Assembly (NCBI GenBank): GCA_910585075.1
Contig: CAJUED010000069.1
Span: forward strand, 1-17,533
Direction: 5' to 3'
DNA from: an uncultured Lachnospiraceae bacterium
Lineage (GTDB): Bacteria > Bacillota > Clostridia > Lachnospirales > Lachnospiraceae
Length of the DNA: 17,533 nt
Part shown: positions 8,087 to 15,322 of the stretch, piece by piece
Position numbering within the stretch: position 1 is the first letter of the stretch
How the letters are laid out: the number at the start of each line of letters is the position of its first letter
The notes under the pieces: model-generated
What the model saw: the letters and a program-made list of their open reading frames with translations, nothing else
Database searches by the model: none
What the model was told of the DNA's origin: nothing
Translations under genes and position numbers: made by a program

Positions 8087-8102
8087 TTTTCAATATTGAA
8101 AA
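8087..8102. promoter_or_regulatory. Perfect 16-bp palindrome upstream of the radical SAM gene
   Basis: TTTTCAATATTGAAAA is a perfect palindrome 18 bp before the radical SAM start codon, just upstream of its GGAAGG ribosome binding site. Its size and symmetry suit a dimeric repressor operator. Which regulator would bind is unknown; the TetR gene at 8889-9467 is the closest candidate. Confidence 0.45.
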
Positions 8103-8181
8103 TCTAATCCCCATTTCTGAGGGACTTGTCGCGAAGATGCGATGAGAAATTCGCGAAGCCGATTTTCCATCTGTCATCCTG

Positions 8182-8769
8182 TCACATATAAATGCTTACA
8201 TTTTCTATCCTGTCCGGCTGTTGATGCCGTATAATCCTAACAGCCAAAAGTACGGTAACCAAATTTAATATTCCCTCCGCCAGCAGGCACCACCCCAGCA
8301 AAACCGCAAGCACTAAGACACTTCCTGACGGCCGGATCATCAAAATGCATCCGATGATTCCTGCTGCCACCGCCGCTATCAAAATCATCCACCAGTATTT
8401 TATGCCAAAAACTCTGGAGTCCAATGCAATCTGAACCTTTAAAAGTCCGTCCGCCAAAACATAAATTCCCAGCACGATACTGATAAAAATCATAAAATCT
8501 TCCGCCTTCCATATTGTGATTACGCCAAGTACCAGCAGCAGAAGTCCAAATGCCAGATCATACTGGAAAGCCAGTCTGAATAAATCCCTGGAGAAATAAC
8601 CGATTATCCTGACAATTCCAAACAGGATCAGCAAAATTCCGAATGTCCCCGCAAGCACAGGGGTAATCGCCCCAGGCGCCATGATAAGCACCACCCCAAT
8701 TACACAAAAAATCAGGGAGAGAATCACGTAGCCAATTTTAGCGGTCTTCATTAACTTTATCGAACCCAT
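8182..8769 (-). CDS. HdeD/DUF308 family membrane protein
   Basis: This 195-residue protein has about six transmembrane segments built as two repeats of three, the HdeD/DUF308 arrangement. It shows typical short motifs between helices (GIVRIIGYFSRD, VLADGLLKVQIALDSR, LLAEGILNLVTVLLAVR). Family members are linked to acid or membrane stress, but no biochemical role is firmly known. The start at 8769 follows GGAAGAAGG at usable distance; a second in-frame ATG lies six codons in. It stands 113 bp upstream of the radical SAM gene on the same strand, and a terminator and a TetR gene lie upstream. It may be regulated by that TetR. Confidence 0.8.
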   Translation of the reverse strand: MGSIKLMKTAKIGYVILSLIFCVIGVVLIMAPGAITPVLAGTFGILLILFGIVRIIGYFSRDLFRLAFQYDLAFGLLLLVLGVITIWKAEDFMIFISIVLGIYVLADGLLKVQIALDSRVFGIKYWWMILIAAVAAGIIGCILMIRPSGSVLVLAVLLGWCLLAEGILNLVTVLLAVRIIRHQQPDRIENVSIYM

Positions 8770-8817
8770 GCCAACACCTTCTTCCTTTTCAACAATTATC
8801 TTTGACTAAAAAATAAC

Positions 8818-8862
8818 AAAAAAAGACAAGGTGGAAAATAGACATTCCACCCTGCCTGTTTT
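8818..8862 (-). terminator. Intrinsic terminator of the TetR gene
   Basis: On the minus strand GGTGGAA (8851-8845) pairs with TTCCACC (8836-8830) around an 8-nt loop. The stem extends imperfectly outward and is followed by seven U (plus-strand A at 8818-8824). It lies 27 bp after the TetR stop and insulates it from the HdeD gene. Confidence 0.8.
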
Positions 8863-8888
8863 AAAATCAGACATTTACTTCTTATTGT

Positions 8889-9467
8889 CTAATACTTTTC
8901 TCTGTCCGCATCCTCCAGTATACTTCTGCGGATCATTTCTTCAAGCATTCCCTTTTTCAGTTGTCCCATTCGATAAAAAAGCGCCTGTATATCATCTTTA
9001 AGGCCTGTATTCAGCCAGTCTATAATAGCGCCAAAACAGCACCACTTATAGTAACGAATGATAATTCCCTTATCTTTCTCCCCTATCAGGCTGTCACCAA
9101 AGGCCGTGCTGATATAAGTGCTCACCACATACTCGCATACCTTCCACAGGTACTGCTCAAAGAGATCCCTGTTTCCGGAATGATAAAGATGAAGGGCGGC
9201 GCGTCTGTTCTTAAGCACGAAGGAAGCCGCAAACTCAAGTCCATCTTCAAGAGAATCCACCGTGGGATGCTTCCGTATCAGCTCATCCGCGTCATCCAGA
9301 ATAATTTCCTCTATCATGGAAGGCAAATCCTGATAATGGTAATAAAATGAATTCCTGTTGATTCCACAGTCCTCCACAATATCCTTCACCGTAATCTGAG
9401 AAACCGGCTTCTCGTTTAAAAGCTTTATGAAAGAATTCTTAATCGCCTGCTTTGTAAATCCTGGCAT
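8889..9467 (-). CDS. TetR/AcrR family transcriptional regulator (element-borne)
   Basis: This is a 192-residue TetR-type repressor. The N-terminal helix-turn-helix is at about residues 24-45 (ITVKDIVEDCGINRNSFYYHY), with an all-helical ligand/dimer domain after it, in the style of the DhaS-like TetR subgroup. The ATG at 9467 is clearly right, with GGAGG at 9474-9478 spaced 6 nt. The reading frame stays open to 9617 but has no ribosome binding site there and would run into the acetyltransferase gene. It has its own promoter and terminator. Likely targets are itself and the HdeD / radical SAM genes downstream. Confidence 0.88.
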   Translation of the reverse strand: MPGFTKQAIKNSFIKLLNEKPVSQITVKDIVEDCGINRNSFYYHYQDLPSMIEEIILDDADELIRKHPTVDSLEDGLEFAASFVLKNRRAALHLYHSGNRDLFEQYLWKVCEYVVSTYISTAFGDSLIGEKDKGIIIRYYKWCCFGAIIDWLNTGLKDDIQALFYRMGQLKKGMLEEMIRRSILEDADREKY

Positions 9468-9527
9468 ATTAATCCTCCATATCTCCGTCAGTGCACGCTC
9501 AAAAAACCTCCGGTTGCCATCGCGTAT

Positions 9528-9533
9528 ATTGTA
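9528..9533 (-). promoter_or_regulatory. Extended -10 promoter for the TetR gene
   Basis: On the minus strand TGGTACAAT gives a TACAAT -10 box (9533-9528) with the TG of an extended -10 directly before it. The -35 region (TGGCTT at 17 bp) is weak. Transcription would start about 50 bp before the start codon. Confidence 0.5.
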
Positions 9534-9575
9534 CCATATTTTCAAAATAAAAGCCACAGGACAAATTTTCACACA

Positions 9576-9614
9576 GTAACAGTTCAGCCCATGCCGGTCT
9601 GGCTGAACTGTTAC
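9576..9614. repeat. 14-bp perfect stem-loop at the end of the sugar operon
   Basis: GTAACAGTTCAGCC (9576-9589) and GGCTGAACTGTTAC (9601-9614) form a perfect 14-bp stem with an 11-nt loop that includes the acetyltransferase stop codon. No U-run follows on the minus strand, so it is not a classical intrinsic terminator. It may stabilise the mRNA 3' end. Confidence 0.6.
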
Positions 9615-10246
9615 CATACATGATTATCCGCCAATATTTCCGGCTTATATTTCATGCTGTCCGCCTCCGTGATTTCCCTGATCACTCTGCACGGAACCCC
9701 TGCTGCAAAGCAGCCTGCAGGAATATCCCTGGTCACAACGCTGCCTGCCCCAATTACGCAGTCATCCCCAATCTTTACCCCGGGACACACTGTCACCGAA
9801 GCACCAAACCAGCAGTTGTTTCCTATCTGTACCGGTTTCGCATAACAGAGACGTTTCTTCTCCCCCTCCGCGGTCACAATTTCCAGCCGTTCCTTGGCTA
9901 TCATGGGATGAATCGGTGTTACAATGGTTACATTTGGTCCAAAATTGCAGTTGTCCCCGATGGTGACCTCAGCGTCATCCTGAATAGTCAGATTGAAATT
10001 AGCGAAAAAGCTTTTGCCGATTTTGATATGGCTTCCGTAATGGAAGGCAATGGGCCCCTGTATAAAGCCGCCCTCCCCAAATTCCCCAAGCATCTCCGAA
10101 AGAATTGCCGCGCGTTTTTCCGTCTCGTCCTCATAGGTTTTGTTATAATCCACATTCAGATTATGTGTCTTTAACTTCATCTTCTTTAATTCAGGATCCC
10201 CCGGACAAAATAAAATTCCGGCTTTGATTTTTTCTTCTTCTCTCAT
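9611..10246 (-). CDS. Sugar O-acetyltransferase (maltose/galactoside acetyltransferase-like)
   Basis: This 211-residue hexapeptide-repeat (left-handed beta-helix) acetyltransferase of the Maa/LacA/NodL group moves an acetyl group from acetyl-CoA to a sugar hydroxyl in the cytoplasm. An N-terminal helical cap (DPELKKMKLKTHNLNVDYN) is followed by hexapeptide turns with Ile/Val every sixth residue (HIKIGKSFFANF, EVTIGDNCNFGPNV, VKIGDDCVIGAGSVV). The catalytic His is at about residue 113 in IVTPIHPM. The C-terminal GVPCRVIREI is typical. The start ATG 10246 has GGGGA at 10253-10257; the ATG 18 bp upstream has none. It closes the isomerase/dehydrogenase operon, so the acetyl acceptor may be the pathway's sugar or a detoxified side product. 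Confidence 0.9.
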   Translation of the reverse strand: MREEEKIKAGILFCPGDPELKKMKLKTHNLNVDYNKTYEDETEKRAAILSEMLGEFGEGGFIQGPIAFHYGSHIKIGKSFFANFNLTIQDDAEVTIGDNCNFGPNVTIVTPIHPMIAKERLEIVTAEGEKKRLCYAKPVQIGNNCWFGASVTVCPGVKIGDDCVIGAGSVVTRDIPAGCFAAGVPCRVIREITEADSMKYKPEILADNHVW

Positions 10247-10276
10247 AAATAATCCCCATTCCAATGCATTTACATA

Positions 10277-10308
10277 ACGGGCGGCGCAAATCTAATGCGT
10301 CCGCCCGT
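10277..10308. repeat. GC-rich intercistronic stem-loop
   Basis: ACGGGCGGCGCA (10277-10288) pairs with TGCG-T-CCGCCCGT (10296-10308) with one bulge and a 7-nt loop, between the third isomerase and the acetyltransferase. No U-run follows on either strand. It may tune relative expression of the last gene. Confidence 0.6.
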
Positions 10309-10320
10309 CAAAGATTTTAT

Positions 10321-11100
10321 TTACATTACCATCAGCTTCCGAATAAATTCAATGGTATAGTCCAGGCCTTTATCACCCAGCTCGCCTTTCCAGTTTGCGG
10401 AGTGAGGCTCAATGCTTAAGCCTTCCCGATAACCTTTTGCATATAAAACAGCCAGAAATGCGCCCCAATTGGTCATATCCATCCCTGCCGGAGGATCGTC
10501 AAAGCGCTCCCCGCCGATTGTCAGGGCTCCCTTGATATGAACATGGATGAAACGGTCTCCCCAGTCTTTCGCTTCCTGCATGTAATCTCCACCCGCATAA
10601 ATGCAGTGAGAGGTATCATATTTAATATACAGATCCTTTAAATATCCATGAATCACCTTGAACGCCACAGGGTCGCATACAAAGTTGTTCCACCGGCAAT
10701 TGTAGGTGGCAATGCGGACGCCCTTTTCTTTCCCGTAGGCAATCAGCTTTTCAAAATAGGAGATGGCAAGACTGCAGTTCTCATAATAGGAAAGCTCATC
10801 CACATAATTGCAGCCTGTGATGTAAATGGTGCATCCCAGCTTTGCCGCCGCATCAATCAGCCGGCATTCCAGCGCAAGCTCATCCTCACAGATGCCCTCT
10901 TTGCAGATGCGTCCGCTTCCCCATCTGCCAATGGCACGGACAGGCAGCTCGTATTTTTCACTGTATCCTTTGACCTCATCCACATGAGCCAGAAACTCCT
11001 CGGCCCGGTCGTTTACATCCAGCTCCACAAAGGAAAGGCCTTTTTCCTTTACCTTGATAAAATCTTCCTCCTTAATCCAGGAGATTATTCCCAATGTCAT
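10321..11100 (-). CDS. Sugar phosphate isomerase/epimerase-like TIM-barrel protein (third in operon)
   Basis: This 259-residue member of the AP-endonuclease-2/xylose-isomerase-like TIM-barrel group uses a divalent metal to isomerise, epimerise or dehydrate sugars and cyclitols. Visible likely ligands are Asp162 (KYDTSH), a His at 186-188 (FIHVHIKGA) and Glu231 (LSIEPHS). The barrel position that carries Glu in the operon's first isomerase holds Asn here (ATYNCRW, near 134), so the metal site differs and the chemistry may too. The start has AAAGGA about 9 nt upstream. A 15-bp stem-loop precedes it and a GC stem-loop follows. It is on the same strand and in line with the two dehydrogenases and two other isomerases. 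The exact reaction is unknown. Confidence 0.82.
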   Translation of the reverse strand: MTLGIISWIKEEDFIKVKEKGLSFVELDVNDRAEEFLAHVDEVKGYSEKYELPVRAIGRWGSGRICKEGICEDELALECRLIDAAAKLGCTIYITGCNYVDELSYYENCSLAISYFEKLIAYGKEKGVRIATYNCRWNNFVCDPVAFKVIHGYLKDLYIKYDTSHCIYAGGDYMQEAKDWGDRFIHVHIKGALTIGGERFDDPPAGMDMTNWGAFLAVLYAKGYREGLSIEPHSANWKGELGDKGLDYTIEFIRKLMVM

Positions 11101-11168
11101 TCTATTTTTTCCTTTCTTTTTCTTTAATTTCCCTTCATACCACAGCCCCGTTTCTCCTACTTATATTT

Positions 11169-11206
11169 TGACAAAGAATGCCTGTATTTCAAGGCATTCT
11201 TTGTCA
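11169..11206. repeat. 15-bp perfect intercistronic stem-loop
   Basis: TGACAAAGAATGCCT (11169-11183) and AGGCATTCTTTGTCA (11192-11206) form a perfect 15-bp stem with an 8-nt loop in the 133-bp gap between a dehydrogenase gene and the third isomerase gene. No U-run follows on either strand. An mRNA-processing or stability element, or a regulator-binding site, is more likely than a terminator. Confidence 0.65.
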
Positions 11207-11233
11207 TGAGAAAGGGTAAAAGAAATGTTACTT

Positions 11234-12310
11234 TTATTCAAAATAGATTGTCTTTCCTGTCTTTGCGGACTCATAGATTGCTTCCAGAATCTGTGTCACA
11301 ACCATAGCCTGCTGTGGAAGTACGGTCAAAGGCTTTCCATTTACAATTGCCTCATAGAATACCTTCTGTTCCTCATCCTCCGGTCTTTCGGATTCGCCAT
11401 CATAGAATGCAACCCCTGCCGCATCCAGGGCCGGCTTTTCCACGCACTGTTTGCCATACTGTACCCGGTTGATGCGAAGACCATCTTTCATATCCGCACC
11501 TGCTTTGGTTCCGCATAAGGTTGTCTTAGCTTCATCCACTTCCAGGCTGTTCAGAGCCCAGGCAGCCTCTAAATGAATGGTTGCGCCGTTTTTCATCTTA
11601 ATAAAGCCAAATGCGGAGTCCTCCACCGTAAAAATCTCAGGGTCCCAGTCGCCCCAGGCATTTCCGGTATCCTTCTGATCCGCCAGTTTGCGGAATACGG
11701 AGCCTGTTACGGATTCCGGCTCATAATTGTCCATCATCCACAGGGTCAGGTCAAGGGCATGGGTTCCGATATCAATTAAGGGGCCGCCGCCCTGCTTTTC
11801 CGCATCCAAAAATACACCCCAGGTGGGAACTGCCCTTCTGCGGATTGCATGAGCCTTTGCATAATAAACCTCGCCCAGGTCACCGTTTACGCAGGCTTTT
11901 TTCAGGTATTGGGAATCTGCCCTGTAACGGTTCTGATAACCTATGGTCAGTATTTTACCGGTTTCCTTTGCGGTCTCAACCATTTCCTTTGCTTCCGCAT
12001 AGGTCTTTGCCATGGGCTTTTCACACATAACATTCTTTCCGGCCTTCATGGCTGCAATCGCCACAGGCGCATGGGAGCTGTTGGGTGTCAGCACATACAC
12101 TGCATCCAGGTCTTCCTTGATCAGCTCCTGATAGTCCGTATAAACACGGGCGTCCGCAGTGCCGTACTCCTCTTTCGCTTTCTGGGCGCGCTCCTCTATC
12201 AAATCACAAAATGCCACAATATTAAAATTACCGGTTCTTTTCATGGCGGGCAGATGTTTGCCGTTTGCAATGCCGCCGCAGCCTACAACTCCAACTTTCA
12301 ATGTTTTCAT
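11234..12310 (-). CDS. Gfo/Idh/MocA family NAD(P)-dependent oxidoreductase (second in operon order)
   Basis: This 358-residue cytoplasmic dehydrogenase oxidises a hydroxyl of a sugar or cyclitol with NAD(P). The Rossmann motif GVVGCGGIA is at residues 7-15, and the cofactor/active-site EKP at 97-99 (MCEKPMA). The catalytic segment GGGPLIDIGTHALD (174-187) carries Asp180 and His184. The C-terminal beta-sheet domain is complete. ATG 12310 is chosen because GGAGG at 12317-12321 is 6 nt before it; the ATG two codons upstream abuts the GGAGG. It follows an isomerase gene after 14 bp. The family includes inositol dehydrogenase and glycoside 3-dehydrogenases; specificity cannot be read from sequence. 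Confidence 0.92.
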   Translation of the reverse strand: MKTLKVGVVGCGGIANGKHLPAMKRTGNFNIVAFCDLIEERAQKAKEEYGTADARVYTDYQELIKEDLDAVYVLTPNSSHAPVAIAAMKAGKNVMCEKPMAKTYAEAKEMVETAKETGKILTIGYQNRYRADSQYLKKACVNGDLGEVYYAKAHAIRRRAVPTWGVFLDAEKQGGGPLIDIGTHALDLTLWMMDNYEPESVTGSVFRKLADQKDTGNAWGDWDPEIFTVEDSAFGFIKMKNGATIHLEAAWALNSLEVDEAKTTLCGTKAGADMKDGLRINRVQYGKQCVEKPALDAAGVAFYDGESERPEDEEQKVFYEAIVNGKPLTVLPQQAMVVTQILEAIYESAKTGKTIYFE

Positions 12311-12324
12311 TTTCATCCTCCATA

Positions 12325-13086
12325 TTATTTTAAATTTGCCTTTACGTACTCAAAGCTCTTTTTCATATTTTCCATAGGACTGCCAAAGGGATGGAAATCC
12401 TGTTCCACTACCAGCCACTTAGCGCCGCACTCCACTGCGGCAGGCACAACTGCCTCAGCTCCAACCTCACCGTCTCCTACGGCCACCAGCAGAACTTCTT
12501 CCTCCTTGCGGATAAAATCCTTCACGTGCACAACAGGGCAGCGTCCGCTGTATTTATGCAGATAGGCAACCGGGTCTTCTCCGCCTACCTTTACCCAGCA
12601 CAAATCAAGCTCTGTTTTTAACTTGTCTGCGGGAATCGTCTCATACAATGCATCCAGCTGATAGCCGCCTTCGGCCGTCTTTTCAAATTCAAAATGATGG
12701 TTGTGATAGAGTAACTCCATCCCTGCCTCCCGGCTTTTTTCGGAAATTCTCTCCATATTTCTTAAGGTATCCTGATACCCGCTTCCGCCATAGCGCCTTT
12801 CCTCGTCCAAGTAAGGAATTACCACGTATTTGCAGCCGATTTCCTTGTAAGTCTCCACTGTTTTTTCCAAATCCTGTTCAAACTCCGTAATCGGCACATG
12901 AGCGCTGACTGCCTGTAACCCCACACGCTCTAAACAAGCACGGATTTCCTCTGCCGATTTCCCATAAAGGCCGGCAAGCTCCACGCCCTCATATCCTATA
13001 TCCTTAAGCTGCTTCATGGTTTTTTCAAAATCTGCCGCAGCCTCATCCCGCACTGAATATACCTGTGCCGCAATCTTTATTTCCAT
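12325..13086 (-). CDS. Sugar phosphate isomerase/epimerase-like TIM-barrel protein (middle)
   Basis: This is a 253-residue protein of the AP-endonuclease-2/IolE-like TIM-barrel group. The start IKIAAQVYSVRDEAAADF and the GYEGVELAGLYG strand are typical. Conserved catalytic and metal-site stretches are LLYHNHHFEFE (residues 126-136), TELDLCWVKVGG (158-169), VVHVKDF (185-191) and VVEQDFHP (226-233). ATG 13086 is chosen because it follows AAAGGAG at 13097-13103 and begins the conserved first strand; the frame remains open to 13146 without a ribosome binding site. It sits 14 bp before a dehydrogenase gene and 73 bp after another. Likely role: conversion of an oxidised sugar or inosose made by the neighbouring dehydrogenases (inference). 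Confidence 0.88.
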   Translation of the reverse strand: MEIKIAAQVYSVRDEAAADFEKTMKQLKDIGYEGVELAGLYGKSAEEIRACLERVGLQAVSAHVPITEFEQDLEKTVETYKEIGCKYVVIPYLDEERRYGGSGYQDTLRNMERISEKSREAGMELLYHNHHFEFEKTAEGGYQLDALYETIPADKLKTELDLCWVKVGGEDPVAYLHKYSGRCPVVHVKDFIRKEEEVLLVAVGDGEVGAEAVVPAAVECGAKWLVVEQDFHPFGSPMENMKKSFEYVKANLK

Positions 13087-13134
13087 GATAAGGTCTCTCC
13101 TTTCTTTCAATTCAAATATCTCTCGGCAATCGCC

Positions 13135-13156
13135 AAGTTCATGCAAGCATGAACTT
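13135..13156. repeat. Short stem-loop between dehydrogenase and isomerase genes
   Basis: AAGTTCATG (13135-13143) and CATGAACTT (13148-13156) form a 9-bp stem with a CAAG loop. The loop side and the following ACTCATT resemble a sequence at 16690-16717 outside the element (TGCAAGCA..ACTTGACTCATT), so it may belong to a dispersed palindromic repeat family. It abuts the stop codon of the upstream gene. Confidence 0.5.
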
Positions 13157-13159
13157 TAC

Positions 13160-14212
13160 TCATTCCTCAAACCGCACCACCTGACGGCTCTTAGCGGATT
13201 CGAAAATGGCTTCCATGACCCGCATCACCCGGGCCACCTCCGTAAGCTTAATCAGGCTTTCCTCCCGGCCTTCCAGAACAGCCATCACATTCCGGTAAAA
13301 ATCCCGGATATCACTTTTTTCTTCCGGACGCTGTTCCGTTACAATGCTGTCTTCCCGCCGGGGCGCCATGGTCTTGGTCAGTCCTGCGGCGGTTCTCACC
13401 GGAACCACATCTTCCTCGTCTTTGCCACAGGCTCTCACAATCTTCAGGTCCTCTCCCCAATCGCCGATCATTGCCGTCCCGTCTGTTCCCAGCACATACC
13501 AGCGGGGAAGGCTTAGGAAATTGCTGGTGCCCACTTCCACGATCATGTGGACGCCGTTTGCAAACCCCAAATCCGCCGTAAAACCATCATCCACCAGTTG
13601 GTTGGTCACATTGGTAAGGGTTGCATAGATGGTCTCAAGGGCTATACCCGGGAACAGCATAAGCGCCTGATCCAGAAGGTGTACGCCCCAGTCCAGCACC
13701 ATACCGCCGCCGTGCTCCTTCTCCTGACGCCAGTCTCCCGGAATCCCCCGGGAACCATGTACCCTGGATTCCAGGCGGAACACTTCCCCCAGGGTGCCTT
13801 CCTCCATCAGCTTCTTCACGGTGAGGAAATCTTCATCCCACCGGCGGTTTTGATGTACGGTCAAAAACCGGCCGTATTTTAAGGAAGCATCTATCATTTC
13901 CTGCAAGTCCGCCGAGCAAAGTGTGACAGGTTTTTCACTGACCACATTTTTCCCGGCTTTCATTGCTGCAATTGCAATACTCTTATGTACATCGTTGGGT
14001 GTTGCCACCAGCACCAGAGCCACACGCTCATCCGCCAGCAAATCTTCTAAACTTCCGTATACATGAATCTGCCTGGAACGGGCATATTCCCGGCGTTGCT
14101 CCTTAATATCCCAGATACCGGCCACGGACAAATCGTCCAGATTTTCAATCAAATCGTAATGCCAGCCCGCCATACCGCCGAAGCCGACCATCGCCAAAGT
14201 ATGCTTTTTCAT
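13160..14212 (-). CDS. Gfo/Idh/MocA family NAD(P)-dependent oxidoreductase (first in operon order)
   Basis: This 350-residue dehydrogenase is of the same superfamily as the one at 11234-12310 but clearly divergent from it. The nucleotide-binding start is LAMVGFGGMAGWH, EKP is at 93-95 (VSEKPVT), and the catalytic segment GGGMVLDWGVHLLD (168-181) has Asp174 and His178. The C-terminal half includes an insertion rich in charged residues (CGKDEEDVVPV). Its ATG overlaps the stop of the first isomerase as ATGA (14209-14212), which indicates translational coupling. Two different dehydrogenases in one operon suggest successive oxidation and reduction at the same or different positions, as in redox-neutral epimerisation or oxidise-eliminate-reduce schemes (inference). 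Confidence 0.9.
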   Translation of the reverse strand: MKKHTLAMVGFGGMAGWHYDLIENLDDLSVAGIWDIKEQRREYARSRQIHVYGSLEDLLADERVALVLVATPNDVHKSIAIAAMKAGKNVVSEKPVTLCSADLQEMIDASLKYGRFLTVHQNRRWDEDFLTVKKLMEEGTLGEVFRLESRVHGSRGIPGDWRQEKEHGGGMVLDWGVHLLDQALMLFPGIALETIYATLTNVTNQLVDDGFTADLGFANGVHMIVEVGTSNFLSLPRWYVLGTDGTAMIGDWGEDLKIVRACGKDEEDVVPVRTAAGLTKTMAPRREDSIVTEQRPEEKSDIRDFYRNVMAVLEGREESLIKLTEVARVMRVMEAIFESAKSRQVVRFEE

Positions 14213-15180
14213 GCCCAGTACATGCTTCCTCTCTCCTCAAAAATCAACACATTCTTCAAACATTCAATAGCCTTGAGCAGTCCTTCCCTGCCGGACATCA
14301 GGCTGTCCTCATGCTCGATACTGATTGCATAATCATAGCCTGCAAGTCTCAGCTCGGAAGCGATTGCTTTCCAGAATTCCTCTCCATGTCCATATCCTAC
14401 GGAGCGGAAAATCCAGGAACGCTCAATCTCATTGCCATAATGTGTTGTGTCAAGAACCCCGTTCATTGCCGCGTTGACAGGGTCTATCTTTGTATCCTTT
14501 GCATGGAAATGGAACAGTGCCCCCGCCTTTCCAAGCTCTCTGATGCAAACGCAAGGATCCATACCCTGCCAGATTAAATGGCTGGGGTCAAAGTTAGCGC
14601 CGATTTCCGGTCCTACCGCCTCACGCAGGCGAAGCAGTGTTTTGGTATTGTAAACACAGAATCCCGGGTGCAGCTCTAAAGCAATCTTATGTATGCCGTG
14701 CTCTTTTGCAAAAGCCACTTTCTCTTTCCAATAGGGAATCAAAACCTCATTCCACTGATATTCCAGAATCTCGGAAAAATCATCCGGCCATGGACAGGTT
14801 ACCCAGTTGGGGGTCTTGTCCGCCGCACTTCCTCCAGGGCAGCCGGAGAAGGTATTCACAACCGGAACGCCTAACTTCTCCGCCAGTAAAATCGCATTGG
14901 TCAGATCGTCGTCAAATCTCTTTGCAATTTCCGGATCCGGATGCACCATATTGCCATGGCTGCTCAGGGCGCTTATCTCCAGATTATGCCTGTGAATGGT
15001 GTCCAGAAATTCTTTCTGCTTATTCTCGTCCGCTAAAAGCTCTGCCGCATCACAGTGAGCTTTGCCCGGAAAACCGCCGCATCCGATTTCCACCATCTGA
15101 ACGCCGTTTTTCTCCAGGAAACTACATGCATCTTCTAAAGCCATGTCTCCCAACACTACCGTAAAAGTTCCTAATTTCAT
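14209..15180 (-). CDS. Sugar phosphate isomerase/epimerase-like TIM-barrel protein (operon leader)
   Basis: This is a 323-residue TIM-barrel isomerase/epimerase-like protein. The four expected metal ligands are all visible: Glu169 (ALELHPG), Asp198 (ANFDPSHL), His224/226 (LFHFHAKDTK) and Glu289 (SIEHED). This E-D-H-E set is found in tagatose 3-epimerase, IolE-type and related enzymes. ATG 15180 has AGGAGG 8 nt upstream and starts the conserved first strand (MKLGTFTVVLGD). The open frame up to 15282 is leader and promoter DNA. It is the first gene of the sugar operon and overlaps the next by 4 bp. The exact substrate is unknown. Confidence 0.9.
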   Translation of the reverse strand: MKLGTFTVVLGDMALEDACSFLEKNGVQMVEIGCGGFPGKAHCDAAELLADENKQKEFLDTIHRHNLEISALSSHGNMVHPDPEIAKRFDDDLTNAILLAEKLGVPVVNTFSGCPGGSAADKTPNWVTCPWPDDFSEILEYQWNEVLIPYWKEKVAFAKEHGIHKIALELHPGFCVYNTKTLLRLREAVGPEIGANFDPSHLIWQGMDPCVCIRELGKAGALFHFHAKDTKIDPVNAAMNGVLDTTHYGNEIERSWIFRSVGYGHGEEFWKAIASELRLAGYDYAISIEHEDSLMSGREGLLKAIECLKNVLIFEERGSMYWA

Positions 15181-15273
15181 TTCTTTTTCCTCCTGTTTCT
15201 TGTTACTTTTTACCGATAAACCTGTTCTCGTCTCCACAAAAATGTATACTTTCATGGAGCGGAAATTGGATTT

Positions 15274-15279
15274 ATTATA
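15274..15279 (-). promoter_or_regulatory. Promoter -10 of the sugar operon
   Basis: A perfect TATAAT (minus strand, 15279-15274) lies about 95 bp before the first isomerase start codon. No -35 match is present at 16-18 bp, where the DNA is the AraC terminator stem. A strong -10 with no -35 suits an activator-dependent promoter, and the adjacent AraC regulator is the natural activator. Confidence 0.55.
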
Positions 15280-15280
15280 C

Positions 15281-15318
15281 AAAAAGACAGCAGGAGAAAG
15301 ATAGCCTTCTTCTGCTGT
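15281..15318 (-). terminator. Intrinsic terminator of the AraC gene
   Basis: ACAGCAGGAGAA (15287-15298) pairs with TTCTTCTGCTGT (15307-15318) with one wobble. On the minus strand it is followed by CTTTTTG. It lies 5 bp after the AraC stop and separates regulator and operon transcripts; its U-run directly precedes the operon's TATAAT. Confidence 0.8.
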
Positions 15319-15322
15319 AAAC

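Noticed and set aside
9468..9617. Longer TetR protein starting at 9617
   Set aside because: No ribosome binding site; the extension overlaps the acetyltransferase stop, a stem-loop and the extended -10 promoter. GGAGG before ATG 9467 decides the start.
9611..15180. C-glycoside-cleaving (Dgp/Dfg-type) pathway
   Set aside because: Gfo/Idh and TIM-barrel partners fit, but the small beta-sandwich partner subunit needed by known C-glycoside lyases is not present in the cluster.
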